Below, piece after piece: positions 44,948 through 53,813 of a stretch of 64,000 nt of DNA. The position numbers and the translations under genes were made by a program. Below the pieces are notes generated by a model. The model saw nothing but the letters and a program-made list of their open reading frames with translations, was not told where the DNA came from and ran no database searches. Each line of letters opens with the position of its first letter. The first letter of the stretch is position 1. Source of the DNA: Geomobilimonas luticola (GTDB lineage: Bacteria; Desulfobacterota; Desulfuromonadia; Geobacterales; Geobacteraceae); assembly GCF_018476905.1 (NCBI RefSeq), contig NZ_JAHCVK010000001.1, positions 62,001 to 126,000 of the forward strand, in the 5' to 3' direction.

Positions 44948-45870
44948 AGAGCGAAAAAGGGTTCGCCCTGGTCATAACCCTCGTGGTGAGTGCCCTGCTG
45001 GTGGCACTGGTCACCGAATTCGTCAGCGAAGTCTATGTGGACACCAGTTCGCGGCAGAATTTCGTCGATGGCCAGCAGGCAAGCCTTCTCGCCGAATCCG
45101 GCGTGGCCGGCGGGATCAAGGTGCTCCAGCTCACCATGGCAAACCAGGGATTCACCTCCCTCCTCGACCCGTGGGCGAAGCCGCTGAAGCTCGACGACGA
45201 GCAGGGCTCCGTGGAAGTGACCATCGAGGACGAGGCCGCCAAGATCAACCTCAACTCCATAGCCGGGTCGAACGGGACTTTCATCGACGCCTATTATCCC
45301 ATAGCCACCCGCTTTCTGAAGAAAGCCGGCTTGTCGCCGGATCTGTGCGACGGCATTGCAGACTGGGTGGATACCAACGACGAACCAAAGCCTGCCGGAG
45401 GGGAAACGGCCTATTACCGCACGTTGCAATCACCCTATGGGGCAAAGAACGCATTTTTCGACACCCTGGACGAACTGCGGCTCGTCAAGGGGTTCGATGC
45501 CACGACCATGGAACGACTGCGCCCCTACATCACCGTTTTTGCCAATACCCTCCCGGGTTCACCGACACCGGTCAACATCAACACCGCCCCGCCGGAAGTG
45601 CTGGCAGCCCTGGACGAAGGTCTGAGCGATGACCTGGTGGGACGCATAACGGACTATCGGAAAACCACGCCGTTCAAATCACCGGCTGACATCCTCAAGG
45701 TCGCCGGTCTGGATAAAATCGGGATCGCGCTGCAGACCCGGATTCAGACCAGAAGCACCGTCTACCGCCTGGTCTCCCGCGGGCAGGTGCATGAAACCGC
45801 GAGGATAATCGAGGCGGTGGTGAGAATCGACGGCAACCAGACATCGATGCTCTACTGGAGAGAATACTGA
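44944..45870 (+). CDS. gspK: Minor pseudopilin GspK
   Basis: 308 aa from GTG 44944, which overlaps the gspJ stop. GspK differs from the other pseudopilins by its FALVITLVVSALLVALVTEFV segment without Glu5, as seen here, and by a large helical domain (SAM-like repeats; KINLNSIAG, INTAPPEVLAALDEGL). It caps the pseudopilus tip. The frame extends upstream to 44791 but that overlaps gspJ. Confidence 0.92.
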   Translation: MKSEKGFALVITLVVSALLVALVTEFVSEVYVDTSSRQNFVDGQQASLLAESGVAGGIKVLQLTMANQGFTSLLDPWAKPLKLDDEQGSVEVTIEDEAAKINLNSIAGSNGTFIDAYYPIATRFLKKAGLSPDLCDGIADWVDTNDEPKPAGGETAYYRTLQSPYGAKNAFFDTLDELRLVKGFDATTMERLRPYITVFANTLPGSPTPVNINTAPPEVLAALDEGLSDDLVGRITDYRKTTPFKSPADILKVAGLDKIGIALQTRIQTRSTVYRLVSRGQVHETARIIEAVVRIDGNQTSMLYWREY

Positions 45871-47195
45871 TGACGTACCTGATCGTACAGTTGACGAAGA
45901 GCGAAGTGCTCTGGGGGCGTTTCCAACGCCGACGCGGCGAACTGGCGTTCCTGGGGGGGGGACGCAATCCCCTCGCCGGCGACCCCTCTTTTGCCGACCT
46001 GCTGAAGGAGCTGGCCGGCAGCCGTCGTGAAGGGGAGAAGGTGGTTCTGTCTCTTCCCCCCTCCAGTCTCTTTCTGCGGGAGCTAGACCTCCCCCTTGCG
46101 GACCGGCGCAAGGCACGCCAGGTTCTCCCCCTGGAACTGAAGGGGGAAACGGCCATCGACACCGACGAACTGGTATTCGATGCCCTTCCCCTCGTCGACG
46201 GCAAGACCCTGGCTGTCTGGAGCAGGCGCACAGAGGTGGCCGACCTGATACGGACCATGACCGACGCCGGCCTCGAACCGGAAATGGTGAGCGCATCCGC
46301 TCTCCACTGGCCGGAACTGCTCACCCCGACCGACAACACCGAACCGCTGGCCATTACCGACGGCGAGGCGCTGGCCGTGGTTCAGGCCGGCCGGCTCCTG
46401 TCCTGCCGCCCCCTCGCCGAAGGCGACCCTGTTGCAGAAATCGGGAGGACCCTGGCTGCTCTGGAACTCGGCAAGGGGATAGCAGTGAAGGAAGTGCTCC
46501 TTCACGGCGACCTGGCCCGCCAGTCACTCCCCGCAACGGCGGCCGGCCTGACGTTCCGGCAACTTCCCCTCGCCGGCTCGCCGGCCCGGACATTCGCCGG
46601 CGACGCAGGTGCGGCCCGGGACCTCGCCTCCACCTATGCCGTCGCGGCAGCCTGTGGAACCGGCGGGGCGGTGAACTTCCGGAGTGGCGACCTGGCCTAT
46701 ACTGCCGGCAACGCGCTGGCCCGCCGCAAATTCAGGCTGACACTGGTCCTGGCGGCAATTCTCCTCGTCGCACTCATCGCCGAGACCGGTGTCCGCTACT
46801 ACCTGGTGCAGCGTGACCTGAAATCACTCGACACCTCCATTCTCTCCATCTACCGGCAGGTGTTTCCGAACCGTAACAAGCCGGTGGATGCCGTCGGGGA
46901 GCTTAAGGGGGAGATCAGGCGTCTCTCCGGCAGTTCGACAACCGGCAACGTACTGGCCACACTGACCAAGGCTGCGGAGCTCAAGGGGGATGACGTCACC
47001 GGCATCTACGAGGCGGAAATCGACAATGGTCAGCTCCGGCTCAAGGGGGACGCCCGCTCCATCCAGGGGGTGAATGACTTCAAGGCCCGGGCCTCCACCG
47101 CCTTCAACGACGCGGAAGTGAGCGAGATAAAATCCAAACCGGACGGAACCGTCAGCTTCCTGTTCCGCGGCACGTTCAAGGAGGAAAAAAGGTGA
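45870..47195 (+). CDS. gspL: Type II secretion protein GspL
   Basis: 441 aa. An N-terminal cytoplasmic actin-like domain (ending about residue 280), one membrane helix (LTLVLAAILLVALIAETGVRYYL, about 290-312) and a periplasmic ferredoxin-like domain. It recruits GspE to the membrane. Start codon overlaps the gspK stop by one base (TGATG). Confidence 0.88.
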   Translation: MTYLIVQLTKSEVLWGRFQRRRGELAFLGGGRNPLAGDPSFADLLKELAGSRREGEKVVLSLPPSSLFLRELDLPLADRRKARQVLPLELKGETAIDTDELVFDALPLVDGKTLAVWSRRTEVADLIRTMTDAGLEPEMVSASALHWPELLTPTDNTEPLAITDGEALAVVQAGRLLSCRPLAEGDPVAEIGRTLAALELGKGIAVKEVLLHGDLARQSLPATAAGLTFRQLPLAGSPARTFAGDAGAARDLASTYAVAAACGTGGAVNFRSGDLAYTAGNALARRKFRLTLVLAAILLVALIAETGVRYYLVQRDLKSLDTSILSIYRQVFPNRNKPVDAVGELKGEIRRLSGSSTTGNVLATLTKAAELKGDDVTGIYEAEIDNGQLRLKGDARSIQGVNDFKARASTAFNDAEVSEIKSKPDGTVSFLFRGTFKEEKR

Positions 47196-47740
47196 CCTAT
47201 CTGCGCCTCCTGGCCGAACAGTACCGCAATCTGGACAGTACCACCCGCCTCCGCTGGGGGATCGGCATCGCCATCGTCCTTGCACTGGCCGTGCTTTTTT
47301 CCGCCGCCAACAGCCGCATCGCCCATCTCGCCAAGCTGCGGCTCGCCCGGGAAAAGGACGTAGCGGAAATGCTCATTCTCAGGCAGCGTTACCAGGTTGC
47401 CAACGCCGGCGCCCAGAAGCTGGCTAACCGCCTTGCCGCAACCCGTCCCGATGACTCCCCGGCCAAGCTCATCGAAGAGATCGGCATCAAGGGGAAGAAC
47501 AGCCAGATCAAACCGGTCAAGGGGAACGAGCAGCCCGGCTACAGCGAGGACGCCGCCGAAGTCAAGCTGGACGGACTCACCGCCAACGAGACGGTCAACC
47601 TTCTCCACCGGCTGGAGAAGGGGAGCAAACCGGTCATCATCAGGAAGGCATTCATCAAGACCCGCTTCGATGATCCGGCGCGTCTTGACCTTACCCTCAC
47701 CATCGCCCTCCTCAAGGCGGCCCCGACCGGTCAGCGATGA
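47192..47740 (+). CDS. gspM: Type II secretion protein GspM
   Basis: 182 aa. One membrane helix near residues 22-40 (RWGIGIAIVLALAVLFSA), a coiled stretch and a small periplasmic domain with LDGLTANETVNLLHRLEKG. Position between gspL and gspN supports the call. Overlaps both by 4 bp. Confidence 0.85.
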   Translation: MTYLRLLAEQYRNLDSTTRLRWGIGIAIVLALAVLFSAANSRIAHLAKLRLAREKDVAEMLILRQRYQVANAGAQKLANRLAATRPDDSPAKLIEEIGIKGKNSQIKPVKGNEQPGYSEDAAEVKLDGLTANETVNLLHRLEKGSKPVIIRKAFIKTRFDDPARLDLTLTIALLKAAPTGQR

Positions 47741-48573
47741 AAATGCGGCGCGGGCTCTCTATAGCAGTCGGTATCCCGGCGGCACTTTGCCTCCTCCTCG
47801 TCCTGACCATCTGTTTCACCCCCGCCCGGGAGCTGCAAGGGCTCGTCGTTCGGGGCCTGGCCAGCGAGGGATATACCTTTCGCTCCGCCAGCTTCGGCAA
47901 GGCATTCCCCCTTGGCCTCACCGCCCGCGCCATGGAGATCGGGGACGAGCGCGGCCCGCTTTTTCGAGCCGACACGGCAACGGTCCACCTTAAACTCCTG
48001 CCGCTCTTCCTGGGAGATATAAAGGTTGCCGTCCGGGCCCGTATCGGCAACGGGCAGATAGAAGGGGCATGGTCCCGCCGCAATGGTGGAGAGCTGCATG
48101 CCACCGATCTCCGGCTGGAAGATATCCCCTTCTTCCCCACCGCCACCGGTGCCACCGCCAAGGGGGTCATGCGGGTGGATGCAGATCTGCGGGGGAAGCT
48201 GAACGCACGCCGGGGCGAGATAAAGCTGGATGTCAAGGGAGCTGAGCTCGCCGGCATAAAGATCGGCGGCACCCCCCTCCCCGACGCCGGCTACCGTCAG
48301 GTCCAGGGGATGCTGAGAGTCGCCGGCAGCAAGGCAACCCTGGAGAGTTTCTCCCTGGAAGGCGAAGAACTCTACGTGCGGCTCAAGGGTGACATCCCCA
48401 TCGTCTCCCCCCTGGCCAACGCCCCCCTCAACCTGACCCTGGAATTGATGCCGAAACCGGATTTCCTGGAGCGACAGAAGTTCGTCTTCCTCCTTCTTGC
48501 CAAGCACCTGACGTCGCCGGGACGCTACGAAATCCCGATCAAGGGTACCCTCTCCCGGCCGGCCCTCCCCTGA
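47737..48573 (+). CDS. gspN: Type II secretion protein GspN
   Basis: 278 aa. N-terminal membrane anchor (about 5-27), then a beta-rich domain with AsmA-like character (LEDIPFFPTATGATAKGVMRVDADLRG). GspN is a non-universal component in this lineage. It closes the operon; no clear terminator follows. Confidence 0.8.
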   Translation: MKMRRGLSIAVGIPAALCLLLVLTICFTPARELQGLVVRGLASEGYTFRSASFGKAFPLGLTARAMEIGDERGPLFRADTATVHLKLLPLFLGDIKVAVRARIGNGQIEGAWSRRNGGELHATDLRLEDIPFFPTATGATAKGVMRVDADLRGKLNARRGEIKLDVKGAELAGIKIGGTPLPDAGYRQVQGMLRVAGSKATLESFSLEGEELYVRLKGDIPIVSPLANAPLNLTLELMPKPDFLERQKFVFLLLAKHLTSPGRYEIPIKGTLSRPALP

Positions 48574-48618
48574 TACCTCTTTTAGTAAATTTTTTAATTA
48601 TAGAACGGCAGTTTGGCA

Positions 48619-48646
48619 TTGATTTTTTTGCCGGTCTGGCTACAAT
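48619..48646 (+). promoter_or_regulatory. Sigma-70 promoter of the ABC transporter operon
   Basis: TTGATT at 48619-48624, 16-bp spacer, TACAAT at 48641-48646; the first gene starts at 48703. Confidence 0.65.
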
Positions 48647-48702
48647 TGCAGGGATTTTCCGCTCCCCTTCGGGCGGGCGGCTATTTTGCCAGGAGTAACG
48701 GA

Positions 48703-49437
48703 ATGATCCAGTTTGCCGGTGTACACAAGTGGTTCAATCAACTCCACGTACTGAACGATATCAATCTCCGGATTACGCCGGGTGAGGTGCTGGTTGTCTG
48801 CGGACCGTCCGGTTCCGGCAAGTCGACCCTCATCCGTACCATCAATCAGCTGGAGCCGATAGACAAGGGGAAACTGGTCGTCGACGGCATGGATCTCCTG
48901 GACAAAAAGACCGATATCAACAAGCTGCGCGCTGAAATCGGCTTTGTGTTCCAGCAGTTCAACCTCTATCCCCACCTGTCCGTTCTCGGCAACATCACCC
49001 TGGCCCCCCTCAAGATCCGCAAGATGCCGAAGAAGGAGGCGGAGGAACAGGCCATGACGCTGCTGGCGCGGGTCGGGCTGGCCGAAAAGCGGGACGCCTA
49101 CCCGTCCCAGCTTTCCGGGGGGCAGCAGCAGCGGGTGGCCATTGCCCGGGCTCTTGCCATGAAACCGAAGATCATGCTGTTCGACGAACCGACCTCGGCC
49201 CTGGACCCTGAGATGATCGGCGAGGTGCTGGCGGTCATGCAGGGTCTGGCGGGGACCGGCATCACCATGGTGGTGGTGACCCATGAAATGGGCTTTGCCC
49301 GGGAGGTCGCCCACCGGGTCGCCTTCATGGACCACGGAGTGGTGCTCGAGGAGGCGAAGCCGGAGGAGTTCTTCCGCAACCCGCAGCACGAGCGGGCACA
49401 GCAGTTCCTGAAGCAGCTCCTCTCCCCCATGCACTGA
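48703..49437 (+). CDS. Polar amino acid ABC transporter ATP-binding protein
   Basis: 244 aa from ATG 48703, 7 bp after AGGAG. Walker [11 protein letters not shown]-loop ([17 protein letters not shown]), signature LSGGQQQR, Walker [15 protein letters not shown] and the switch His (VVTHEMGF) are complete. GlnQ/GltL type. The upstream open frame from 48613 includes the promoter and is rejected. Unusually, it precedes the binding protein and permeases. Confidence 0.94.
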   Translation: MIQFAGVHKWFNQLHVLNDINLRITPGEVLVVCGPSGSGKSTLIRTINQLEPIDKGKLVVDGMDLLDKKTDINKLRAEIGFVFQQFNLYPHLSVLGNITLAPLKIRKMPKKEAEEQAMTLLARVGLAEKRDAYPSQLSGGQQQRVAIARALAMKPKIMLFDEPTSALDPEMIGEVLAVMQGLAGTGITMVVVTHEMGFAREVAHRVAFMDHGVVLEEAKPEEFFRNPQHERAQQFLKQLLSPMH

Positions 49438-49442
49438 CGGGA

Positions 49443-49540
49443 GGGAACGCGACTTTCACACTGGCTCTGCGTAAGCCTTGGGGGCTACACCTCCGCACTC
49501 ACCCTTGGCGGCCTTGATCCAGCGCAAAATCCACGTTCCC
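49443..49540 (-). repeat. MITE-like intergenic repeat, copy 3
   Basis: A 98-bp element between the ATPase and binding-protein genes, 5 bp after the ATPase stop. Ends: GGGAACGCGACTTT at the left and, complemented, GGGAACGTGGATTTT at the right. On the minus strand the interior AAGGCTTACGCAG block and the terminal AACGTGGA match copy 1. Confidence 0.65.
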
Positions 49541-49592
49541 CGTGTATCTCCATAAGGGGAAAGAGCAGGACAATTCAATTGAGGAGGGAACC

Positions 49593-50417
49593 ATGAAGAA
49601 GCTTGCAACACTCGCACTGGCAATGGTACTGGCTGGCGTTCTCGGCAAGGCGGCACTGGCTGCCCCCCCCGCCGATACCCTGGCGGAGGTAAAGAAAAAA
49701 GGGGTGCTCGTGGCGGGAGTCAAGGACTCTCTCCCCCCCTTCGGCTACATCGATGAAAAAAGCCGCACCATCGTCGGCTATGACATCGATTTCATCAACG
49801 CCATCGCCAAGAAGCTCGGCGTCAAGGCCGAACTTAAACCAGTCACCTCGGCGAGCCGCATGCCCCAACTCCAGGAAGGTAACATCGACATCATTGCCGC
49901 CACCATGACCAAGAACCCGGAACGGGCCAAACAGATCGACTTCAGCCATACCTACTTCTTCACCGGTCAGAAATTCATCACCAAGAAGGGGGCCGTCCGC
50001 AGCCTGAAAGATCTGGAAGGGAAAAAGATCGGCACCGCCAAGGGTTCCACTTCGGAGCAGAACGTCAAGAAGGCTATCCCGAGTTCGACGGTTCTCTCCT
50101 TCGACGATTACCCCCAGGCGTTCCTGGCACTGCAACAGGGGAAGGTCGCTGCCGTCACCACCGACGAGGCGATCCTGGCCGGCATTCTCGCCAAGGCTCC
50201 CAACAAGGCACAGTTCGAGATCCCGAATCTCCAGATATCAGACGAACCCTACGGTCTCGGGATGCGCAAGGGTGACAAGAACTTCGTCGACTTCGTGAAC
50301 AAGACCATCCTGGAGATGGAGAAGAGCGGCGAAGCGAAGAAGATCTTCGAAAAATGGTTCGGACCCACGACCCAGTTCCATCTGCAGCGGAATTTCAAGA
50401 TAACAGCGGACAAATAA
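49593..50417 (+). CDS. Periplasmic polar amino acid-binding protein
   Basis: 274 aa from ATG 49593 after GAGGAGG. Signal peptide (MKKLATLALAMVLAGVLG, cleavage after ALAA, no lipobox). SBP family 3: GVLVAGVKDSLPPFGYID, GYDIDFINAIAKKLGVK, MTKNPERAKQIDFSHTYF and the late NKTILEMEKSGEAKKIFEKWFG. Resembles glutamate/aspartate or PEB1-like binders; substrate uncertain. Confidence 0.9.
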   Translation: MKKLATLALAMVLAGVLGKAALAAPPADTLAEVKKKGVLVAGVKDSLPPFGYIDEKSRTIVGYDIDFINAIAKKLGVKAELKPVTSASRMPQLQEGNIDIIAATMTKNPERAKQIDFSHTYFFTGQKFITKKGAVRSLKDLEGKKIGTAKGSTSEQNVKKAIPSSTVLSFDDYPQAFLALQQGKVAAVTTDEAILAGILAKAPNKAQFEIPNLQISDEPYGLGMRKGDKNFVDFVNKTILEMEKSGEAKKIFEKWFGPTTQFHLQRNFKITADK

Positions 50418-50429
50418 CAGCAGGCGCAA

Positions 50430-50474
50430 GGCACTAGGCTCTAGGGGTAATCACCGTGCCCAGAGCCTAGTGCC
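50430..50474. repeat. 13-bp perfect inverted repeat before first permease gene
   Basis: GGCACTAGGCTCT (50430-50442) and its exact complement (50462-50474), 19-nt loop, 13 bp after the binding-protein stop. No T-run. Could protect the 3' end of the binding-protein mRNA segment. Confidence 0.65.
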
Positions 50475-50491
50475 CAGAGTCAGAGGTTTCC

Positions 50492-51199
50492 TTGCTCACG
50501 TATCAGTTCGACTGGTCGGTCGTCACGTCCGGCAAATATTTCGAATGGCTGGTGTCCGGCTTCATGGTCACCCTCAAGCTCTCCGTGGTCGGGATCATCC
50601 TGGCGTTCATCGTCGGACTCCTCATCGCGGTGATGCGCATGAGCCACTTCCGGCCGGTGCGCTGGTTCGCCCTGGCATACCTGGAGTTCTTCAGGAATAC
50701 CCCGCTCCTCGTGCAGATATTCTTCTGGTACTTCGGCTCCTACAAGATCCTCCCCCAGGCGGTCAACGACTGGCTGAACAGCACGAATTTCGAATTCGCC
50801 GCCGCCGTCATCGCGCTCACCATCTACACCTCGGCCTTCATCGCCGAGGATATCCGCTCCGGCGTCCTTTCCATCCCCAAGGAGCAGATGGAGGCGGCCC
50901 GCAGTGCCGGTTTCTCGTACCTCCGTTCCATGCAGTACATCATCCTCCCCCAGGCGGTCCGGATTACCGTTCCCCCACTCGTGAACCAGTTCCTCAACCT
51001 GGCAAAGAACTCGTCCCTGGCCATGACCATCGGCGTCATGGAACTCACCTACCAGGCCCGCCAGGTGGAGAGTTACACGTTCAAGGGGTTCGAGGCGTTC
51101 ACTGCGGCAACCATCGTCTACCTGGTGCTTTCCACAAGCATTACGGCACTGGTCCATCTCTACGACAAGCGGGTCCTGAACCCGAGCCGGGCGGTGTGA
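50492..51199 (+). CDS. Polar amino acid ABC transporter permease 1
   Basis: 235 aa from a TTG at 50492, 5 bp after AGAGG. Five hydrophobic segments; the HisM-type coupling loop reads EQMEAARSAGFSYLRSMQYIILPQA. The N-terminal FFRNTPLLVQIFF segment is typical. It pairs with the next gene as a heterodimer. Confidence 0.92.
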   Translation: MLTYQFDWSVVTSGKYFEWLVSGFMVTLKLSVVGIILAFIVGLLIAVMRMSHFRPVRWFALAYLEFFRNTPLLVQIFFWYFGSYKILPQAVNDWLNSTNFEFAAAVIALTIYTSAFIAEDIRSGVLSIPKEQMEAARSAGFSYLRSMQYIILPQAVRITVPPLVNQFLNLAKNSSLAMTIGVMELTYQARQVESYTFKGFEAFTAATIVYLVLSTSITALVHLYDKRVLNPSRAV

Positions 51200-51200
51200 C

Positions 51201-51902
51201 ATGGACGCAATCTTCAATTTTCAGGTCATCACGGACAATTTCACCTATTTCATGATCGGCCGGTTCCCCCACGGGCCGCTCGGTGGTCTGGGACTCACCA
51301 TCTATCTGGCCGTGGTGTCCTGCATCCTCTCCTTTTTCGGCGGCCTTGTACTGGGACTTTTGAGCCTGGTCCGCAACCCGTTCATCAGCTATCCCGTCAA
51401 CCTGTTCATCAACGCAGTTCGCGGCCTGCCGCTGCTCATGGTCATCTTCTGGATGTACTTCCTCCTCCCTGCCCTCATGGGGCGCACCGTACCGGAAAGC
51501 CAGACCGTCATCATGGGGCTCACCCTCTTCACCTCCGCCTACATGTCCCAGATCGTCCGTGCCGGCATCGAGGGGATACCACCGGGGCAGACCGAAGCGG
51601 CCATCTCCACCGGTCTGAAGCACTGGCAGGTGATGCTCTACATCGTGCTTCCCCAGGGGCTGCGCAACATGATCCCCTCCTTCGTCAACCAGTTCGTCTC
51701 CCTCATCAAGGACACCTCCCTCGCCTTCATCGTCGGGGTTTCCGAACTGACCCACGTCGCCACCCAGGTCAACAACCGGACCATGGCCTACCCGACCGAG
51801 ATATTCATCTTCATCGCGGTGCTCTACTTCTTCCTCTGCTATGCCTTCACCAGCCTCTCCCGCTGGCTGGAACAGCGGCTCGCCTGGCGCAAGGCCATCT
51901 GA
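51201..51902 (+). CDS. Polar amino acid ABC transporter permease 2
   Basis: 233 aa; starts 2 bp after the stop of permease 1. Same HisM/GlnP architecture: INAVRGLPLLMVIFWMYF, then the EAA-like loop GQTEAAISTGLKHWQVMLYIVLPQGLRNM. Last gene of the transporter operon. The 130 bp that follow contain a common 'gacgcaaagacgc' type repeat and no terminator. Confidence 0.92.
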   Translation: MDAIFNFQVITDNFTYFMIGRFPHGPLGGLGLTIYLAVVSCILSFFGGLVLGLLSLVRNPFISYPVNLFINAVRGLPLLMVIFWMYFLLPALMGRTVPESQTVIMGLTLFTSAYMSQIVRAGIEGIPPGQTEAAISTGLKHWQVMLYIVLPQGLRNMIPSFVNQFVSLIKDTSLAFIVGVSELTHVATQVNNRTMAYPTEIFIFIAVLYFFLCYAFTSLSRWLEQRLAWRKAI

Positions 51903-52032
51903 CCCCCTCTGACTGACATCAATCGACGCAAAGACGCAAAAACGCCAGAAAAAGAGCCGGAGGCGTGGTCCTCGCTCCTTATTGCGTCATCATACAGCCA
52001 GAATACGTACAGCTTGTTCACCGTTTGCGGGA

Positions 52033-52703
52033 TTATGCGGATTGACGTTGATAATCGGCAGACGCCTGCAACCGCTTCACCCGCTCCACAACCGGAGGAT
52101 GGGAATAGTAGAACCAGGCGAAGAGGGGATGGGGGTGGAGATTGGCGAGGTTTTCCGCGGACAGCTTGATAAGGGCGGAGGCGAGCGCCTCGGGATGGCC
52201 GGAGAGCTCCGTGGCGTAACGGTCCGCCTCCCGTTCGTGGCGGCGGGAGAGCCAGCTGGAGAAGGGGGTGAAGGGAAATGCGAGCATTGAGCCGAGAAAA
52301 GCGAGGATTGTCAACTGGGCCGCGAAGGAGCCCCCCTGCAGGCCGATGAGGCCGGGAAGTCCGCCCCAGCCCAGCAGCCACCACGCCGCGAAACAGGCCA
52401 GGAGTGCCCCCACCTCGGTCATCACCAGCTGCTTCCAGAGGTGCCCCTTCTTCCAGTGACCGATCTCGTGGGCGAGCACCGCCAGGATCTCCTGGTGGGT
52501 CATCTGCCGGATGAGGGTGTCATAGAGGACAATCCGCTTCACCCGGCCGATGCCGGTAAAATAGGCATTGGAATGCTGGCTCCGGCGCGATGCGTCCACC
52601 TGCATGACCCGACTCACCGTGAGTCCGGCCCGTTCTGCCATGACGCGGATTTCATCCTCCAGCCCCGCTTCCTTTATCGGCTCGAACTTTATATGGGCTA
52701 GGT
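52033..52703 (-). pseudogene. M48 (CAAX prenyl protease/Ste24-like) metallopeptidase, N-terminal half missing
   Basis: Reading frame conserved from about 52695 (KFEPIKEAGLEDEIRVMAERAG) to the stop at 52033, about 220 residues of a family usually about 410. HEIGH zinc motif, EADRYA third-ligand region and two membrane segments are intact. The N-terminal membrane domain is missing: immediately upstream are short direct repeats and unrelated AT-rich DNA. The visible ATG at 52638 is internal to the domain. An insertion has most likely displaced the 5' half. A shorter product from an internal start cannot be excluded. Confidence 0.8.
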
Positions 52704-52774
52704 TAATGGGTGTCTAAAAGTGCTCTTACGATACATGCATTTTGATTATACGTTGTAAATAATGGGTGTCTAAA
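52704..52774. repeat. 15-bp direct repeats at the island boundary
   Basis: TAATGGGTGTCTAAA occurs at 52704-52718 and 52760-52774, 56 bp apart, exactly at the point where the M48 gene breaks. ATGGGTGTC recurs at about 60746 upstream of the helicase gene. They may be remnants of an insertion element or attachment site. Confidence 0.6.
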
Positions 52775-52801
52775 TAATTTCATTGCTTAGTAAAATTGAG
52801 C

Positions 52802-53122
52802 TTAAACCAAAAGAGCAATTAACACGCGCAGAATAGTTCTTTTCTGATTGAGATCAGCATGTTCAATCAGTTCAAAAATCCTCTTGTCGACCAAATCGCG
52901 TTCTTCAAGGTGCGAGTAATCAAAAAATAATCTGATGTCTTGATTCAATGCTGTGGCGATGCTTTCCAAGGTGTCGAGAGAAGGATAACCTTTACCAACT
53001 TCGATTCTGCTGAGATGCTTCGGATCAATTCCTACCTTTTCCGCTAACTCTTCCTGAGACATGCCACTTGTTTTTCGAATTTCCTTAATTCTCAACCCCA
53101 GCAATTGTTTGGTTGTTTTCAT
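52802..53122 (-). CDS. XRE-family helix-turn-helix regulator
   Basis: 106 aa. HTH_3 domain in residues 8-65 (LRIKEIRKTSGMSQEELAEKVGIDPKHLSRIEVGKGYPSLDTLESIATAL), then a short C-terminal tail. GGAGG precedes the ATG. Divergent from the 149-aa gene; the shared region holds a long inverted repeat, so it probably controls both. AT-rich compared with the core. Confidence 0.87.
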   Translation of the reverse strand: MKTTKQLLGLRIKEIRKTSGMSQEELAEKVGIDPKHLSRIEVGKGYPSLDTLESIATALNQDIRLFFDYSHLEERDLVDKRIFELIEHADLNQKRTILRVLIALLV

Positions 53123-53200
53123 GGCGCCTCCTGGGCTGTACTATCCATTTATTTGGACCAGGAGAAAACCGTGTTAAAAGACGATAATTGGCTTAGAATT

Positions 53201-53270
53201 CTACGTTTTATGTGGTATACATCACACTAGAAGTAGAATTGATGGGTAATATGTCACATAAAAAGTAGAG
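53201..53270. promoter_or_regulatory. Long inverted repeat in divergent region (probable operator)
   Basis: Arms at 53201-53220 and 53251-53270 match in 17 of 20 positions as inverted copies (TCTAC.TTTTATGTG..ATA). They end 14 bp before the 149-aa gene start. The XRE protein is the obvious candidate ligand. Confidence 0.6.
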
Positions 53271-53283
53271 TTGTGAGGCAGGG

Positions 53284-53733
53284 ATGTATATACGGACAAG
53301 GGAAAGCTGGGAAGTGAAATCGGACTATCTCAATGGTCTTTTTGGCGAAGAGGATGTGAGAAGATACCCGTTCGTGGAACTGGGTCTGAATCTCAAATTA
53401 TTCCATGTTGACGTCCATCATAAGCTGGATGATGACGGAATGTCATATTGCGACAGATGGATCTTTGCACAGTTGGAGGATATGTTCGAAGCTATTGAAT
53501 CAGCTGCCCAAGCAGAAAAAATCACGATTAGCCTGCAAAGCAGGCGATGCGACAATCCCGACAATGAATACTCGATCAGCACCATCACAAAAATTATTAA
53601 GGGTGAAGACGCGAATGGTCAGGTATGTTATGTTTTCAAATGCCTTAACGGGAAATCATATATGCAACCATGCATCGATATACAGGAAGACCAAATCCTC
53701 AATCCTCGTGTCGTTTATTCTTTGAAGAGCTAA
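53284..53733 (+). CDS. Hypothetical protein, 149 aa, divergent from XRE regulator
   Basis: I do not recognise the family. The protein is soluble, acidic to neutral and looks like an alpha/beta fold: an N-terminal basic segment, hydrophobic strands (VELGLNLKLFHVDVHHKL), a helix (QLEDMFEAIESAAQAEK), and later strands. Cysteines at about 56, 88, 118, 123 and 133 do not form a pattern. No signal peptide. GAGGCAGGG precedes the ATG. AT-rich codons fit the island. Confidence 0.55.
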   Translation: MYIRTRESWEVKSDYLNGLFGEEDVRRYPFVELGLNLKLFHVDVHHKLDDDGMSYCDRWIFAQLEDMFEAIESAAQAEKITISLQSRRCDNPDNEYSISTITKIIKGEDANGQVCYVFKCLNGKSYMQPCIDIQEDQILNPRVVYSLKS

Positions 53734-53813
53734 CGGGGGCCTTATAAGGGTTGGGAATAATTCCTTCAGAAATCTGCAGCTCTCGAGTAATTCATGGTCC
53801 CCGGATTATCGAT

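Noticed and set aside
48611-48634. Possible sigma-54 promoter before the ABC transporter
   Set aside because: TTGGCA and TTTGC are present but GG and GC are 13, not 10, bases apart; a sigma-70 promoter fits better.
52736-52802. Small gene in the AT-rich gap after the M48 remnant
   Set aside because: Short frames without ribosome sites and containing the direct repeats.
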